NCBI RefSeq assembly: GCF_042646425.1
Contig: NZ_JBHRTR010000046.1
Coordinates: 1-64,000, forward strand
From: Marinibaculum pumilum
Lineage (GTDB): Bacteria > Pseudomonadota > Alphaproteobacteria > Ferrovibrionales > Ferrovibrionaceae
DNA length: 64,000 nucleotides
Direction: 5' to 3'
Positions within the stretch are counted from its first letter, which is position 1. Every line of letters begins with the position of its first letter. The notes beneath the pieces were generated by a model. That model saw only the letters and a list, made by a program, of their open reading frames with translations, was not told the DNA's origin and ran no database searches. Positions 45,212 through 53,965 of this stretch are shown here, piece by piece. A program made the position numbers and the translations under genes.

Positions 45212-45748
45212 ATAGCCCGTCCCCCGATCGCCCAACCTCCGTCATTCGACGGTCCCCGGGTCAACGACCGCATTACCTCCTCCAAGGTTCGCCTGATCGA
45301 TCACGAAGGCAACAACCACGGTGTTGTGCCCACCGACGCTGCGCTGGAAACCGCAATGCAGGTCGGCCTGGACCTGGTGGAGATCTCCCCCAACGCCGAC
45401 CCGCCGGTCTGCAAGCTCCTCGACTACGGCAAGTACAAGTACGAGGCGCAGAAGAAGGCGTCCGAGGCCCGCAAGAAGCAGAAGGTCATCGAGGTCAAGG
45501 AGATCAAGATGCGCCCCAACATCGACCAGCACGACTATGACGTGAAGATGCGGTCGATGAACCGGTTCCTCGGCGAAGGCGACAAGGTCAAGGTCACATT
45601 GCGCTTCCGCGGTCGCGAGATGGCGCACCAGGATCTGGGCCGCCGCGTCCTCGACCGGGTGCAGCAGGATCTGACCGACCGGGTGAAGGTCGAGCAGACG
45701 CCGAAGATGGAAGGGCGCCAGATGACCATGGTGATCGCGCCGAAGTAA
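45212..45748 (+). CDS. infC: Translation initiation factor IF-3, probable ATA start
   Basis: A 178-residue IF-3 that checks the initiation codon and keeps subunits apart. N-domain: GPRVNDRITSSKVRLIDHEG, then GLDLVEISPNADPPVCKLLD; C-domain: EIKMRPNIDQHDYDVKM and VKVTLRFRGREMAHQDLG. No ATG, GTG or TTG exists early enough in frame for the full N-domain; GTG at 45326 would delete it. ATA at 45212 has AGAAGG nine bases upstream, and ATT at 45203 is the alternative. Rare start codons are a known IF-3 autoregulation device. An out-of-frame ATG-ACA-TAG overlaps the site. The next gene in frame is a TRAP transporter, not rpmI. Confidence 0.93.
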   Translation: MARPPIAQPPSFDGPRVNDRITSSKVRLIDHEGNNHGVVPTDAALETAMQVGLDLVEISPNADPPVCKLLDYGKYKYEAQKKASEARKKQKVIEVKEIKMRPNIDQHDYDVKMRSMNRFLGEGDKVKVTLRFRGREMAHQDLGRRVLDRVQQDLTDRVKVEQTPKMEGRQMTMVIAPK

Positions 45749-45777
45749 CCGCTTCGGCGCGGCCAAGACCGGGTAGA

Positions 45778-45808
45778 CCGATCCGGGCGGGGCGCCCCGC
45801 CGGATCGG
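45778..45808 (+). terminator. Strong GC hairpin after infC
   Basis: CCGATCCGGGCGGGGC (45778-45793) faces GCCCCGCCGGATCGG (45794-45808), a near-perfect 15-bp stem with one bulged base and essentially no loop. It lies 30 bp after the infC stop. No T run follows, so it is a terminator candidate or mRNA-stabilising structure only. The rest of 45809-46285 shows no gene. Confidence 0.4.
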
Positions 45809-46285
45809 ATTGCGGATGCGCGGACATTGCGGCTGCGCGGACTGCGGTCGCACCGATCGTGGCTCCATGGGGCCCGGTGCCACCGGCCCCCCTTTCATGG
45901 CGGCCACCCGTTCTTGGCGGATCTCGTTCATCGCGGAACCCTGGCTGTCCGCGATGCCCCGCCATGGCCGACCGCAGCAGTCCCGGCGGCTGCAAGGCGA
46001 TGCCGCAGCCGCCTCTCTCCCTGCCTTCCCGTTGCGCCTGCCGCGCCGCGCTCTTCGCGCCTGCGGAAGGGTTCCCTCTTGCCCCGCGCAGGCAAAGTGC
46101 GCAACATCCCGGCTTCCGGAGCCCGGCCGAAGACCGGGGAGCCGTCCGCCGGTACCGCCGGCGCCGCGCATGACAACGACCATGCTGGCGCCCATGGCGG
46201 TCCGCCTCGTGCGGGCGGTCCAGATGCAGGAAACCATTGCGTGGGCAGGCGGCGACCTGCCCGGCCTAGAGGGAGGCAAGAGATC

Positions 46286-47359
46286 ATGACGAGTTTTGCG
46301 ACGTTCCGCGGCATCGGCCGCCGCACGGTCCTGGCGGGCATGGCGGTGGCGCTGCCTGCCGCGCTCGCGCTCGGCCTGTCGGGCCCGGCGAAGGCGGCGG
46401 AGACCCTGACCCTGTCGTCCTGGGTGCCGCCCAGCCATCCGCTGACCGCGGACCTGCTGGTACCCTGGGGCGAGGCGGTGGAGAAGGCGACCGACGGCCG
46501 TGTGAAGGCGAACGTCCTGCCGAAGGCGCCGGTGAAGCCTCCGCAGACCTTCGACGCGGTGAAGAACGGCGTGATGGACGTCTCGTTCGTGGTGCACGGC
46601 TACACGCCCGGCCGCTTCCTGCTGACCAAGTCGGCGGAATTCCCGTTCTTCGGCAATGACGCGGTCGCCACCTCGATCGCCTATCAGCGGATGTTCGAGA
46701 AATACATGGCCGATGCCGGCGAGCATGACGGCGTGAAGGTCCTGTCCGTCTTCACCCACGGCCCGGGCACCATGTTCAACACCACCCGGGAGATCGACGA
46801 CCTGTCCGATTTCGACGGCCTGAAGATCCGGGTCGGCGGCGGCGTGGTGAACGACATCACCAAGGCGATGGGCGTGACTTCCCTCCTGAAGCCGGCGCCG
46901 GAGAGCTTTGAGTTGCTGAAGAACGGCGTGGTCGAGGGTGTCTTCTTCCCGCCGGAGAGCGTGAAGAGCTTCAACCTGCAGGACATGATCAAGTTCGCCA
47001 CCAAGGTGCCGGGCGGCCTGTACAACACCTCCTTCGTGATGATCATGAACCAGGCCAAGTTCGACGGCCTGCCGAAGGAAGACCAGGACGCGATCATGAG
47101 CGTCTCGGGCGAGGCCCTGGCGCGGCTGGCGGGCGAGGCCTGGAACAAGGCGGACAAGGCCAGCTGGGCGCTGATGGACGAGAAGGGCATCAAGGTCACC
47201 ACCGCCAACGACGCCTTCGTCGGTGAGATCCGGGGCAAGGTCGACCCGCTGCAGAAGGCCTGGGCGGACGAGGTGAAGGCGAAGTACGGCCTGGACGGCA
47301 TGAAGATCGTGTCGGAGATGCAGGCCGAGGCGAAGAAGCTGCACGAGAGCGGCATGTGA
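46286..47359 (+). CDS. dctP: TRAP transporter substrate-binding protein (DctP family)
   Basis: A 357-residue periplasmic receptor. An RR-containing signal (GRRTVLAGMAVALPAALALG) precedes the mature start near AKAAETL. The DctP fold is recognisable in LSSWVPPSHPLTADLLVPWG, then FNTTREIDDLSDFDGLKIRV, with the arginine that typically binds a carboxylate ligand. The ribosome site GGGAGGC is nine bases before the ATG. First of a DctP-DctQ-DctM cassette inserted between infC and rpmI. Ligand class probably an organic acid. Confidence 0.93.
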   Translation: MTSFATFRGIGRRTVLAGMAVALPAALALGLSGPAKAAETLTLSSWVPPSHPLTADLLVPWGEAVEKATDGRVKANVLPKAPVKPPQTFDAVKNGVMDVSFVVHGYTPGRFLLTKSAEFPFFGNDAVATSIAYQRMFEKYMADAGEHDGVKVLSVFTHGPGTMFNTTREIDDLSDFDGLKIRVGGGVVNDITKAMGVTSLLKPAPESFELLKNGVVEGVFFPPESVKSFNLQDMIKFATKVPGGLYNTSFVMIMNQAKFDGLPKEDQDAIMSVSGEALARLAGEAWNKADKASWALMDEKGIKVTTANDAFVGEIRGKVDPLQKAWADEVKAKYGLDGMKIVSEMQAEAKKLHESGM

Positions 47360-47396
47360 TCGCCGCAACACAGGCACATCCACGGAACGTTCGGCT

Positions 47397-47921
47397 GTGA
47401 ATGCCAAAGGTTGGAGCCGCCCGGCCATCTGGTCCGGGCGGCTCCTGCAGTATATCGCCTCCCTTCTTCTGTTCTTCATGATGGCGCTGACCGTCGTGGA
47501 CACCTTCATGCGCAAGGTGTTTTCCTCGCCGATCGGCTCCGCCTTCGAACTGACGGAGCTGAGCCTGACCCTGGTCATCTTCGCCGGCCTGCCGCTGATC
47601 ACCGCGCGCCGCGGCCATGTCCAGGTCGAGCTGATCGAGCCCTTCCTCAGTCGCGCGGTGCGCCGCGCCGGCGACCTCGTCATCGACCTGGTGGTCACGA
47701 TCGCGCTGGCGGTGCTGTGCTGGCAGCTCTGGGTTAAGGCGGCGGAACAGGTCGGCTATGGCGACACCACCTCGGTGCTGGAGATCTCCCTGGGACCGGT
47801 CACCTACGCGATGGCGGTCCTGTCCGGGATTGCCGCCCTCATCTCTTTCGTGAATGCCATCCTGGCAGCGACCGGCGCCTCGGCGGAGCAGGCCGCACGG
47901 ATGGGCAGCGGCGGGACCTGA
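47397..47921 (+). CDS. dctQ: TRAP transporter small permease (DctQ family)
   Basis: A 174-residue membrane protein with four predicted helices (LLQYIASLLLFFMMALTVVD first). The segment SAFELTELSLTLVIFAGLPL is the DctQ signature. The frame begins with GTG at 47397, 37 bp after the dctP stop, with no stronger alternative. It forms the membrane complex with DctM and uses an ion gradient. Confidence 0.9.
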   Translation: MNAKGWSRPAIWSGRLLQYIASLLLFFMMALTVVDTFMRKVFSSPIGSAFELTELSLTLVIFAGLPLITARRGHVQVELIEPFLSRAVRRAGDLVIDLVVTIALAVLCWQLWVKAAEQVGYGDTTSVLEISLGPVTYAMAVLSGIAALISFVNAILAATGASAEQAARMGSGGT

Positions 47922-47927
47922 CCGGCC

Positions 47928-49226
47928 ATGGTAACCGCCCTCATCGCCTTCGCCGTGATGCTCGCGCTGATCTTCCTGCGCGTGCCCATCGCCTTTGCCA
48001 TGGGCCTGGTCGGCTTCTTCGGCTTCGCCTTCCTCCTCGACAATTACGGCGCGGCCCTCGCCATGGTGCGTGCCGTCACCTACGAGACCGGCAGCGAGTA
48101 CAACCTCTCCATCGTGCCGATGTTCATCCTGATGGGGAACCTGGTCAGCCGCTCCGGCATGTCGCAGGAACTCTATCGCGCGGCCTATTCCTTCCTCGGT
48201 CATCGCAGCGGCGGGCTGGCGATGTCGACCGTGGTCGCCTGCGGCGGCTTCAGCGCCATCTGCGGTTCCAGCCTGGCCACCGCGGCGACGATGTCGAAGG
48301 TGGCCATGCCGGAGATGAAGAAATACGGCTACGACCCCTCGCTCGCGGCCGGCTCCATCGCCGCCGGCGGCACGCTGGGCATCCTGATCCCACCCAGCGT
48401 GATCCTGGTGATCTACGGCATCCTGACCGAACAGGACATCGCCTCCCTGTTCGCCGCCGGCATCCTGCCCGGCATCCTGGGCGTGCTGCTGTACATGGCG
48501 GCGGTGCGCTTCACCACCTGGCGCAACCCGGCGGCCGGCCCGCCCGGCGAAAAGACGCCGTGGGGCGAGCGGGCGCGCGCCCTGCTCGGCGTCTGGGGCG
48601 TGCTGGTGCTGTTCCTGGTGGTGCTGGGGGCGATCTACACCGGCTATGCGACACCGACGGAATCGGCCGCGGTCGGTGCCTTCGGCGCCCTGGTCCTGGC
48701 ACTCCTGCGCCGCTCCTTGACCTGGCGCAGCTTCCTCGACGTGCTCTACGAAAGCGCGGCGACGACCGCGATGCTGTTCGTGATCCTGATCGGCGCGCTG
48801 ATCTTCGCCAACTTCATCAACATGACCGGCATGGCGCAGGAACTCACCTCCTTCGCCCTGTCGCTGGAGATGGCGCCGATCTTCGTCATCTTCTTCCTGG
48901 TGGTCGTCTATCTGGTGCTCGGCTGCGTGCTGGAGAGCCTGTCGATGATCCTGCTGACGGTGCCGGTCTTCTATCCCCTGGTCGACGGGCTGGGCTACGA
49001 CCTGGTCTGGTTCGGCATCATGGTGGTGGTGGTGACCGAGATCAGCCTGATCACGCCGCCGGTGGGGCTGAACGTCTTCGTCCTGCGCTCCGTCCTGCCG
49101 GAGGTCGGCACCGGCACGATCTTCCGCGGCGTCACCCCGTTCTGGTGCGCCGACATCGTGCGCCTGGCGATCATCATCCTGATCCCCGGCCTGTCGCTCT
49201 GGCTGCCGTCGCTGTTCTACGGATAG
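47928..49226 (+). CDS. dctM: TRAP transporter large permease (DctM family)
   Basis: A 432-residue permease with about twelve helices. Family motifs: FLRVPIAFAMGLVGFFGF, MFILMGNLVSRSGMSQELY, and GILIPPSVILVIYGILTEQD. It begins 6 bp after dctQ. Together with DctP and DctQ this is a complete secondary transporter. The next gene, rpmI, is 276 bp further on with its own likely signals. Confidence 0.95.
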   Translation: MVTALIAFAVMLALIFLRVPIAFAMGLVGFFGFAFLLDNYGAALAMVRAVTYETGSEYNLSIVPMFILMGNLVSRSGMSQELYRAAYSFLGHRSGGLAMSTVVACGGFSAICGSSLATAATMSKVAMPEMKKYGYDPSLAAGSIAAGGTLGILIPPSVILVIYGILTEQDIASLFAAGILPGILGVLLYMAAVRFTTWRNPAAGPPGEKTPWGERARALLGVWGVLVLFLVVLGAIYTGYATPTESAAVGAFGALVLALLRRSLTWRSFLDVLYESAATTAMLFVILIGALIFANFINMTGMAQELTSFALSLEMAPIFVIFFLVVVYLVLGCVLESLSMILLTVPVFYPLVDGLGYDLVWFGIMVVVVTEISLITPPVGLNVFVLRSVLPEVGTGTIFRGVTPFWCADIVRLAIIILIPGLSLWLPSLFYG

Positions 49227-49502
49227 GGGCCCAGGTCCCGATCCGTCCCAAGCTGCCGCTTGCATCCCGGTCGCGCTGTCGCTATATCTCGCGGCCCTGC
49301 GCGCCCGTGACGCCCGGCCGGATATCGGCCGGGGGCCCGGCAGGCAGCAGATGGATGGGTGGTCCGGCGTGGCATTCCCGTGGAGAACGTCTCCCGGAGG
49401 ATGCCAGGGCATGCCGAGGCGGCCCGCAAAGCCCATAGCGCGACCGAACCGTGTGCCGCCCCGGCGGCAGCAACACGGTCGCCGACAGTCGAAGAGAGCA
49501 AA

Positions 49503-49703
49503 ATGCCCAAGCTGAAGACCCATTCGAGCGCGAAGAAGCGCTTCGGCCTGACGTCGAAGGGACGCGTCCGGCACACGCAGAGCGGCAAGCGTCACTGCAT
49601 GATCAAGCGCACGCCGAAGCAGGTCCGCGACCTGCGCGGCACCAAGATCATGTCCGAGGCCGACGAGCCCCGGGTGAAACGGCACCTGCTGCCCAACGGA
49701 TAA
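49503..49703 (+). CDS. rpmI: 50S ribosomal protein L35
   Basis: A 66-residue basic protein, MPKLKTHSSAKKRFGLTSKG..., of normal L35 length. ATG at 49503 preceded by GAAGAGAG. Followed by rplT after 84 bp. In most bacteria infC directly precedes rpmI; here a TRAP cassette separates them. Confidence 0.98.
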   Translation: MPKLKTHSSAKKRFGLTSKGRVRHTQSGKRHCMIKRTPKQVRDLRGTKIMSEADEPRVKRHLLPNG

Positions 49704-49787
49704 CTCCGGGACCACGACCGCGGCCTGCCTGCGCCGCAGGAGGCCGGCTGTCCCGTCCCGCCTTTCGATCGTTCAGGAGAAGACGCA

Positions 49788-50174
49788 ATGTCTCGCGTGA
49801 AGCGCGGCGTCACCACGCATCGCCGCCACAAGAAGATCCTCAAGATGGCCAAGGGCTATCGGGGATCCGGTTCCCGTACCTTCCGCACCGCCATCGAGAA
49901 GGTCGAGAAGGGGCTGCAATACGCCTATCGCGACCGGCGGACGAAGAAGCGGAATTTCCGCGCGCTGTGGATCCAGCGCATCAATGCCGCCGCCCGCGAA
50001 CACGGCCTGACCTATTCCCGATTTATGAGCGGTCTCCGGCTCTCCGGCGTCGAGGTCGACCGCAAGATCCTGGCCGATCTCGCCGTGCGTGAGCCGGAGG
50101 CCTTCAAGGCCCTGGCGCAGGAAGCCCAGACCGCGCTCGACGCCCAGCCCGCGCCGGCCTCTCAGGTCGCGTAG
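49788..50174 (+). CDS. rplT: 50S ribosomal protein L20
   Basis: A 128-residue L20 (MSRVKRGVTTHRRHKKILKM, then RDRRTKKRNFRALWIQRINA). It binds 23S rRNA early in large-subunit assembly and represses its own operon in several bacteria. ATG preceded by CAGGAGAAGACGCA. The Ala/Pro-rich C-terminus (QPAPASQVA) is a slight extension. Confidence 0.98.
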   Translation: MSRVKRGVTTHRRHKKILKMAKGYRGSGSRTFRTAIEKVEKGLQYAYRDRRTKKRNFRALWIQRINAAAREHGLTYSRFMSGLRLSGVEVDRKILADLAVREPEAFKALAQEAQTALDAQPAPASQVA

Positions 50175-50299
50175 GGTCCGGGACCGATCCGGTCCAGGCA
50201 AGCTGCCGGGGCCGACCTTCGGGGTCGGCCGGCTGCCTCCCAGAATCGTGCAGTCGCGGGCATGCGCCTGCGTCTGTTCCCCATCGCATCGCGATGCGT

Positions 50300-50353
50300 G
50301 GCCGCCCCGGATTCCCCTTGCGGGAGGATGCGGGGCGGCCATTTCTGTTTCTG
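50300..50353 (+). terminator. Intrinsic terminator between rplT and pheS
   Basis: A perfect 10-bp stem GGCCGCCCCG (50300-50309) / CGGGGCGGCC (50331-50340) with a 21-nt loop, followed by ATTTCTGTTTCTG. It either ends the rpmI-rplT message or attenuates pheST. A second hairpin (GGCCGACC 50210-50217 / GGTCGGCC 50223-50230) lies upstream. No obvious Phe-rich leader peptide was found. Confidence 0.75.
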
Positions 50354-50413
50354 TTGGCGCAACGCAAGCCCGCCCCCTAAAAGGTGGCGGCAGGCGACAG
50401 CGAGGATGACACG

Positions 50414-51517
50414 GTGAGCGGAAGCGACACGGCGGCTGGCGGCGACGATATTGCGGCGCTCTCGGCCGACCTGATGGCGGCGGTCGAGGCCGCGCAGGAC
50501 GAGGCGGCGCTGGAAGCGGCGCGGATCGGCGCGCTGGGCAAGAAGGGCCGGCTGACCCTCCTGATGAAGGAGCTGGGTGCGATGCCGCCCGAGCTTCGGA
50601 AGGAGCGTGCGCAGGAACTGAACCTGCTGAAGGACCGCCTGACCGAGGCGCTGCACATGCGCCGGGCCGATCTGGCCGAAGCTGCGCTGGCGGCGCGCCT
50701 GGCGTCGGAGCGGGTGGACGTCACCCTGCCGGTGCGGCCGGAGCCCAGGGGCAGCATCCATCCGGTCAGCCAGGTGATCGACGAGATCGGCGAGATCTTC
50801 GCCGGCATGGGCTTCAACATCGTGGAAGGCCCCGACATAGAAGAGGACTTCTACAACTTCACCGCCCTGAACATCCCGCCGGAGCATCCCGCCCGGCAGA
50901 TGCACGACACCTTCTATTTCAACGAGAAGGCGGACGGCAGCCGGAAGCTGCTGCGCACCCATACCTCGCCGGTGCAGGTGCGCACCATGCTGTCGGAGAA
51001 GCCGCCGCACCGCATCGTCGTGCCGGGCCGCACCTATCGCTGCGACAGCGACCAGACCCACACGCCGATGTTCCACCAGTGCGAGGGGCTGGTGATCGAC
51101 CGGCATATCCATATGGGCCATCTGAAGGGCGCGCTGGAGGATTTCTGCAAGGCCTTCTTCGAGCTGGACGAGGTGAAGATGCGCTTCCGCCCGTCCTACT
51201 TCCCCTTCACCGAACCCAGCGCCGAGGTCGATATCGGCTGCCGTCGCAACGGTGCCGAGCTGAAGATCGGCGAGGGCGACGACTGGCTGGAGATCCTGGG
51301 CTGCGGCATGGTGCATCCGAAGGTGCTGGAATATGGCGGCCTGGACCCCGAGGAATGGCAGGGCTTTGCCTGGGGGATCGGCATCGACCGGCTGGCGATG
51401 CTGAAATACGGCATCCCGGACCTGCGCGCCTTCTTCGAGTCCGACCAGCGCTGGCTGCAGCATTACGGCTTCGTGCCCACCGACTGGCCCACCCTTGCCG
51501 GAGGGCTGTCGCGATGA
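50414..51517 (+). CDS. pheS: Phenylalanine-tRNA ligase alpha subunit
   Basis: A 367-residue subunit that charges tRNA-Phe with PheT in an (alpha-beta)2 enzyme. Class II motifs: FTEPSAEVDIGC (motif 2/3 region), RTYRCDSDQTHTPMFHQCEG, and the C-terminal GFAWGIGIDRLAMLKYGIPD. The GTG at 50414 has GAGGA seven bases upstream; an earlier GTG at 50384 has no ribosome site. Stop and pheT start overlap as ATGA. Confidence 0.97.
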   Translation: MSGSDTAAGGDDIAALSADLMAAVEAAQDEAALEAARIGALGKKGRLTLLMKELGAMPPELRKERAQELNLLKDRLTEALHMRRADLAEAALAARLASERVDVTLPVRPEPRGSIHPVSQVIDEIGEIFAGMGFNIVEGPDIEEDFYNFTALNIPPEHPARQMHDTFYFNEKADGSRKLLRTHTSPVQVRTMLSEKPPHRIVVPGRTYRCDSDQTHTPMFHQCEGLVIDRHIHMGHLKGALEDFCKAFFELDEVKMRFRPSYFPFTEPSAEVDIGCRRNGAELKIGEGDDWLEILGCGMVHPKVLEYGGLDPEEWQGFAWGIGIDRLAMLKYGIPDLRAFFESDQRWLQHYGFVPTDWPTLAGGLSR

Positions 51518-53937
51518 AGTTCACCCTCAAGTGGCTGAAAGAACATCTGGATACCGAGGCCGGGCTCGCCGAGGTGACGGCGCGGCTGACCGCCATCGGC
51601 CTGGAGGTCGAAGGGGTCGAGGATCGCGGTGCCGACCTGGCGCCGTTCATCGTGGGCGACGTGGTCTCCGCCGCGCCGCACCCGGATGCCGACAAGCTCC
51701 AGGTCTGCATGGTGCAGGCCGGGCCGGGTGTGAACGACGGCCAGCCGGTCCAGGTGATCTGCGGCGCCCCCAATGCCCGCGCCGGCATGAAGGGCGTCTT
51801 CGCCGCTGCCGGCACCACGGTGCCGGGCACCGGCATGCTGCTGAAGAAGGCGAAGATCCGCGGCGTGGAGAGCAACGGCATGCTCTGCTCGATGCGCGAG
51901 ATGGGCCTGTCGGACGAGCATGAGGGGATCATCGAACTGCCGGCGGGCGCCCCGGTCGGGGCGCCCTTTGCCGCAGTGATGGGCCTGGACGATCCGGTGA
52001 TCGAGATCGCGGTGACGCCGAACCGCGGCGACTGCCTCGGCGTGCGCGGCATCGCCCGCGACCTCGCGGCCGCCGGGCTCGGCACCCTGAAACCGCTGGA
52101 CACCAGCCCGGTGCCGGGCGCCTTCGCCAGCCCGATCGGCATCCACCTGCGGCCGCATGGCGAGGACGGGCCGGCGCCCTGCCCGCTGTTCGTCGGCCGC
52201 CTGATCCGCGGCGTGAAGAACGGCGACAGTCCCGCCTGGCTGCAGGACCGGCTGCGCGCCATCGGCCTGCGGCCGATCTCCGTCCTGGTGGACATCACCA
52301 ACTGGGCGACCTTTGCGCTCGGCCGGCCGCTGCACGTGTTCGACGCCGATACCATCGCCGGCGACCTCTGGGTCGGCCTGTCGGAGGGCGGCGAGAGCCT
52401 GCTGGCCCTTGACGAGCGGACCTACGACCTGCCGCCGGGGATCTGCGTGATCGGCGACGATGACGGCGTGCTCTCGCTGGGCGGCATCATGGGTGGCGAG
52501 AGCTCGGGCTGCACCCCGGACACGGTGAACGTGCTGGTCGAGGCGGCCCTGTTCGACCCGCTGCGGACGGCCGCCAGCGGCCGGCAGCTCGGCATCCTGT
52601 CCGACGCCCGCTACCGCTTCGAGCGCGGCCTGGACCCGGAATTCACGATCCCGGGCATGGAAGCCGCGACCCGCCTGATCCTGGAGCTCTGCGGCGGCGA
52701 GCCATCGGAACTGGTGGTCTCCGGCGCGGTCCCCGATACCAGCCGCAGCTTCATCCTGCGGCCGGGCCGGCTGCATGCCTTCGGCGGGCTGGACCTGCCG
52801 GAGGCCGACGCCGTGCGCTACCTGGAGCGGCTGGGCTTCGAGGTGCGCCAGGAAGCCGGCGGACTGCAGGTCTCGGTGCCCAGCTGGCGCCCCGATATCG
52901 GCGGCGAAAACGACCTGATCGAGGAGGTGCTGCGGCTGCACGGCTACGACCGCATCCCCGCCGTCAGCCTGCCGCCCGCATCCGCGGTGCCGGTGCCGTC
53001 GCTGACCCTGGCGCAGCGCCGCCGCCGCGACGTGCGCCGCGCCCTGGCGGGCCGCGGCTATTGCGACACGGTCGGCTTCTCCTTCATCGCGCGCGACCAC
53101 GCCATGCTGTTCGGCGGCGGCCAGGACGAGATGGTGCTGGCCAACCCGATGAGCCCCAGCCTGGACACGATGCGGCCCAGCCTGCTGCCCAGCCTGCTGG
53201 CGGCGGCACAGCGCAACGCCGATCGCGGCCATGCCGACACCATGCTGATGGAGGTGGCGCCGCAATATTTCAGCGACGCGGTGGACGGCCAGACCATCGT
53301 CGCGTCCGGCCTGCGCCACGGTGCCGGCGGCCCGCGCCACTGGCAGGGCCGGGCACCGGCACCGGACGTCTTCGCCGCCAAGGCCGATGCCATCGCCGCG
53401 CTGGAGGCGGCCGGTGCGCCGGCCGCCAGCCTGCAGGTCTGGACCGAGGCGCCGGACTGGTTCCACCCGGGCCGCTCCGGCACCCTCCGCCTGGGGCCGA
53501 AGCTGGTGCTGGCGGAGTTCGGCGAGATCCATCCCCGGATCCTGCAGGCGCTGGACCTGCCGGGCCCGGCGGTCGGCTTCACCGTCTATCTGGAACGGGT
53601 GCCGGCGCCGAAGGGCGCCAAGACGAAGAGCCGCGGCCCGCTGCAGGCCTCCGACCTGCAGGCGGTGCATCGCGACTTCGCCTTCCTGGTGGCCGAGGAT
53701 GTCGCCGCGCAGGACCTGGTGCGGGCGGCCGCCGGTGCCGACAAGGTGCTGATCGACCAGGTCAGCCTGTTCGACCTCTATGCCGGCAAGGGGATCCCGG
53801 AGGGGCAGAAGTCGCTCGCCATCGAGGTCCGCCTGCAGCCGCAATCCGCCACCCTGACCGAGGCGGAGATCGCCGCCGTGTCGGAGAAGGTGGTCGCGGC
53901 GGTGGCGAAGGCGACCGGCGGCACCCTGCGCGGATGA
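51514..53937 (+). CDS. pheT: Phenylalanine-tRNA ligase beta subunit
   Basis: An 807-residue subunit of normal length. It contains the tRNA-binding EMAP-like domain (VVSAAPHPDADKLQVCMVQA), the B3/B4 editing region (GLRPISVLVDITNWATFALG), the inactive class II core, and the C-terminal anticodon-binding FDX-ACB domain (VHRDFAFLVAEDVAAQDLV). ATG at 51514 overlaps the pheS stop by 4 bp, so the subunits are coupled. Confidence 0.98.
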   Translation: MKFTLKWLKEHLDTEAGLAEVTARLTAIGLEVEGVEDRGADLAPFIVGDVVSAAPHPDADKLQVCMVQAGPGVNDGQPVQVICGAPNARAGMKGVFAAAGTTVPGTGMLLKKAKIRGVESNGMLCSMREMGLSDEHEGIIELPAGAPVGAPFAAVMGLDDPVIEIAVTPNRGDCLGVRGIARDLAAAGLGTLKPLDTSPVPGAFASPIGIHLRPHGEDGPAPCPLFVGRLIRGVKNGDSPAWLQDRLRAIGLRPISVLVDITNWATFALGRPLHVFDADTIAGDLWVGLSEGGESLLALDERTYDLPPGICVIGDDDGVLSLGGIMGGESSGCTPDTVNVLVEAALFDPLRTAASGRQLGILSDARYRFERGLDPEFTIPGMEAATRLILELCGGEPSELVVSGAVPDTSRSFILRPGRLHAFGGLDLPEADAVRYLERLGFEVRQEAGGLQVSVPSWRPDIGGENDLIEEVLRLHGYDRIPAVSLPPASAVPVPSLTLAQRRRRDVRRALAGRGYCDTVGFSFIARDHAMLFGGGQDEMVLANPMSPSLDTMRPSLLPSLLAAAQRNADRGHADTMLMEVAPQYFSDAVDGQTIVASGLRHGAGGPRHWQGRAPAPDVFAAKADAIAALEAAGAPAASLQVWTEAPDWFHPGRSGTLRLGPKLVLAEFGEIHPRILQALDLPGPAVGFTVYLERVPAPKGAKTKSRGPLQASDLQAVHRDFAFLVAEDVAAQDLVRAAAGADKVLIDQVSLFDLYAGKGIPEGQKSLAIEVRLQPQSATLTEAEIAAVSEKVVAAVAKATGGTLRG

Positions 53938-53965
53938 GGCCTGTATCCCCGCTGGCCGTAGCACC

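Noticed and set aside
44745..45215. A separate 156-residue gene before infC
   Set aside because: Its first half is a shadow of the GT9 gene in another frame and the rest is Arg/His-rich without a ribosome site or recognisable fold.
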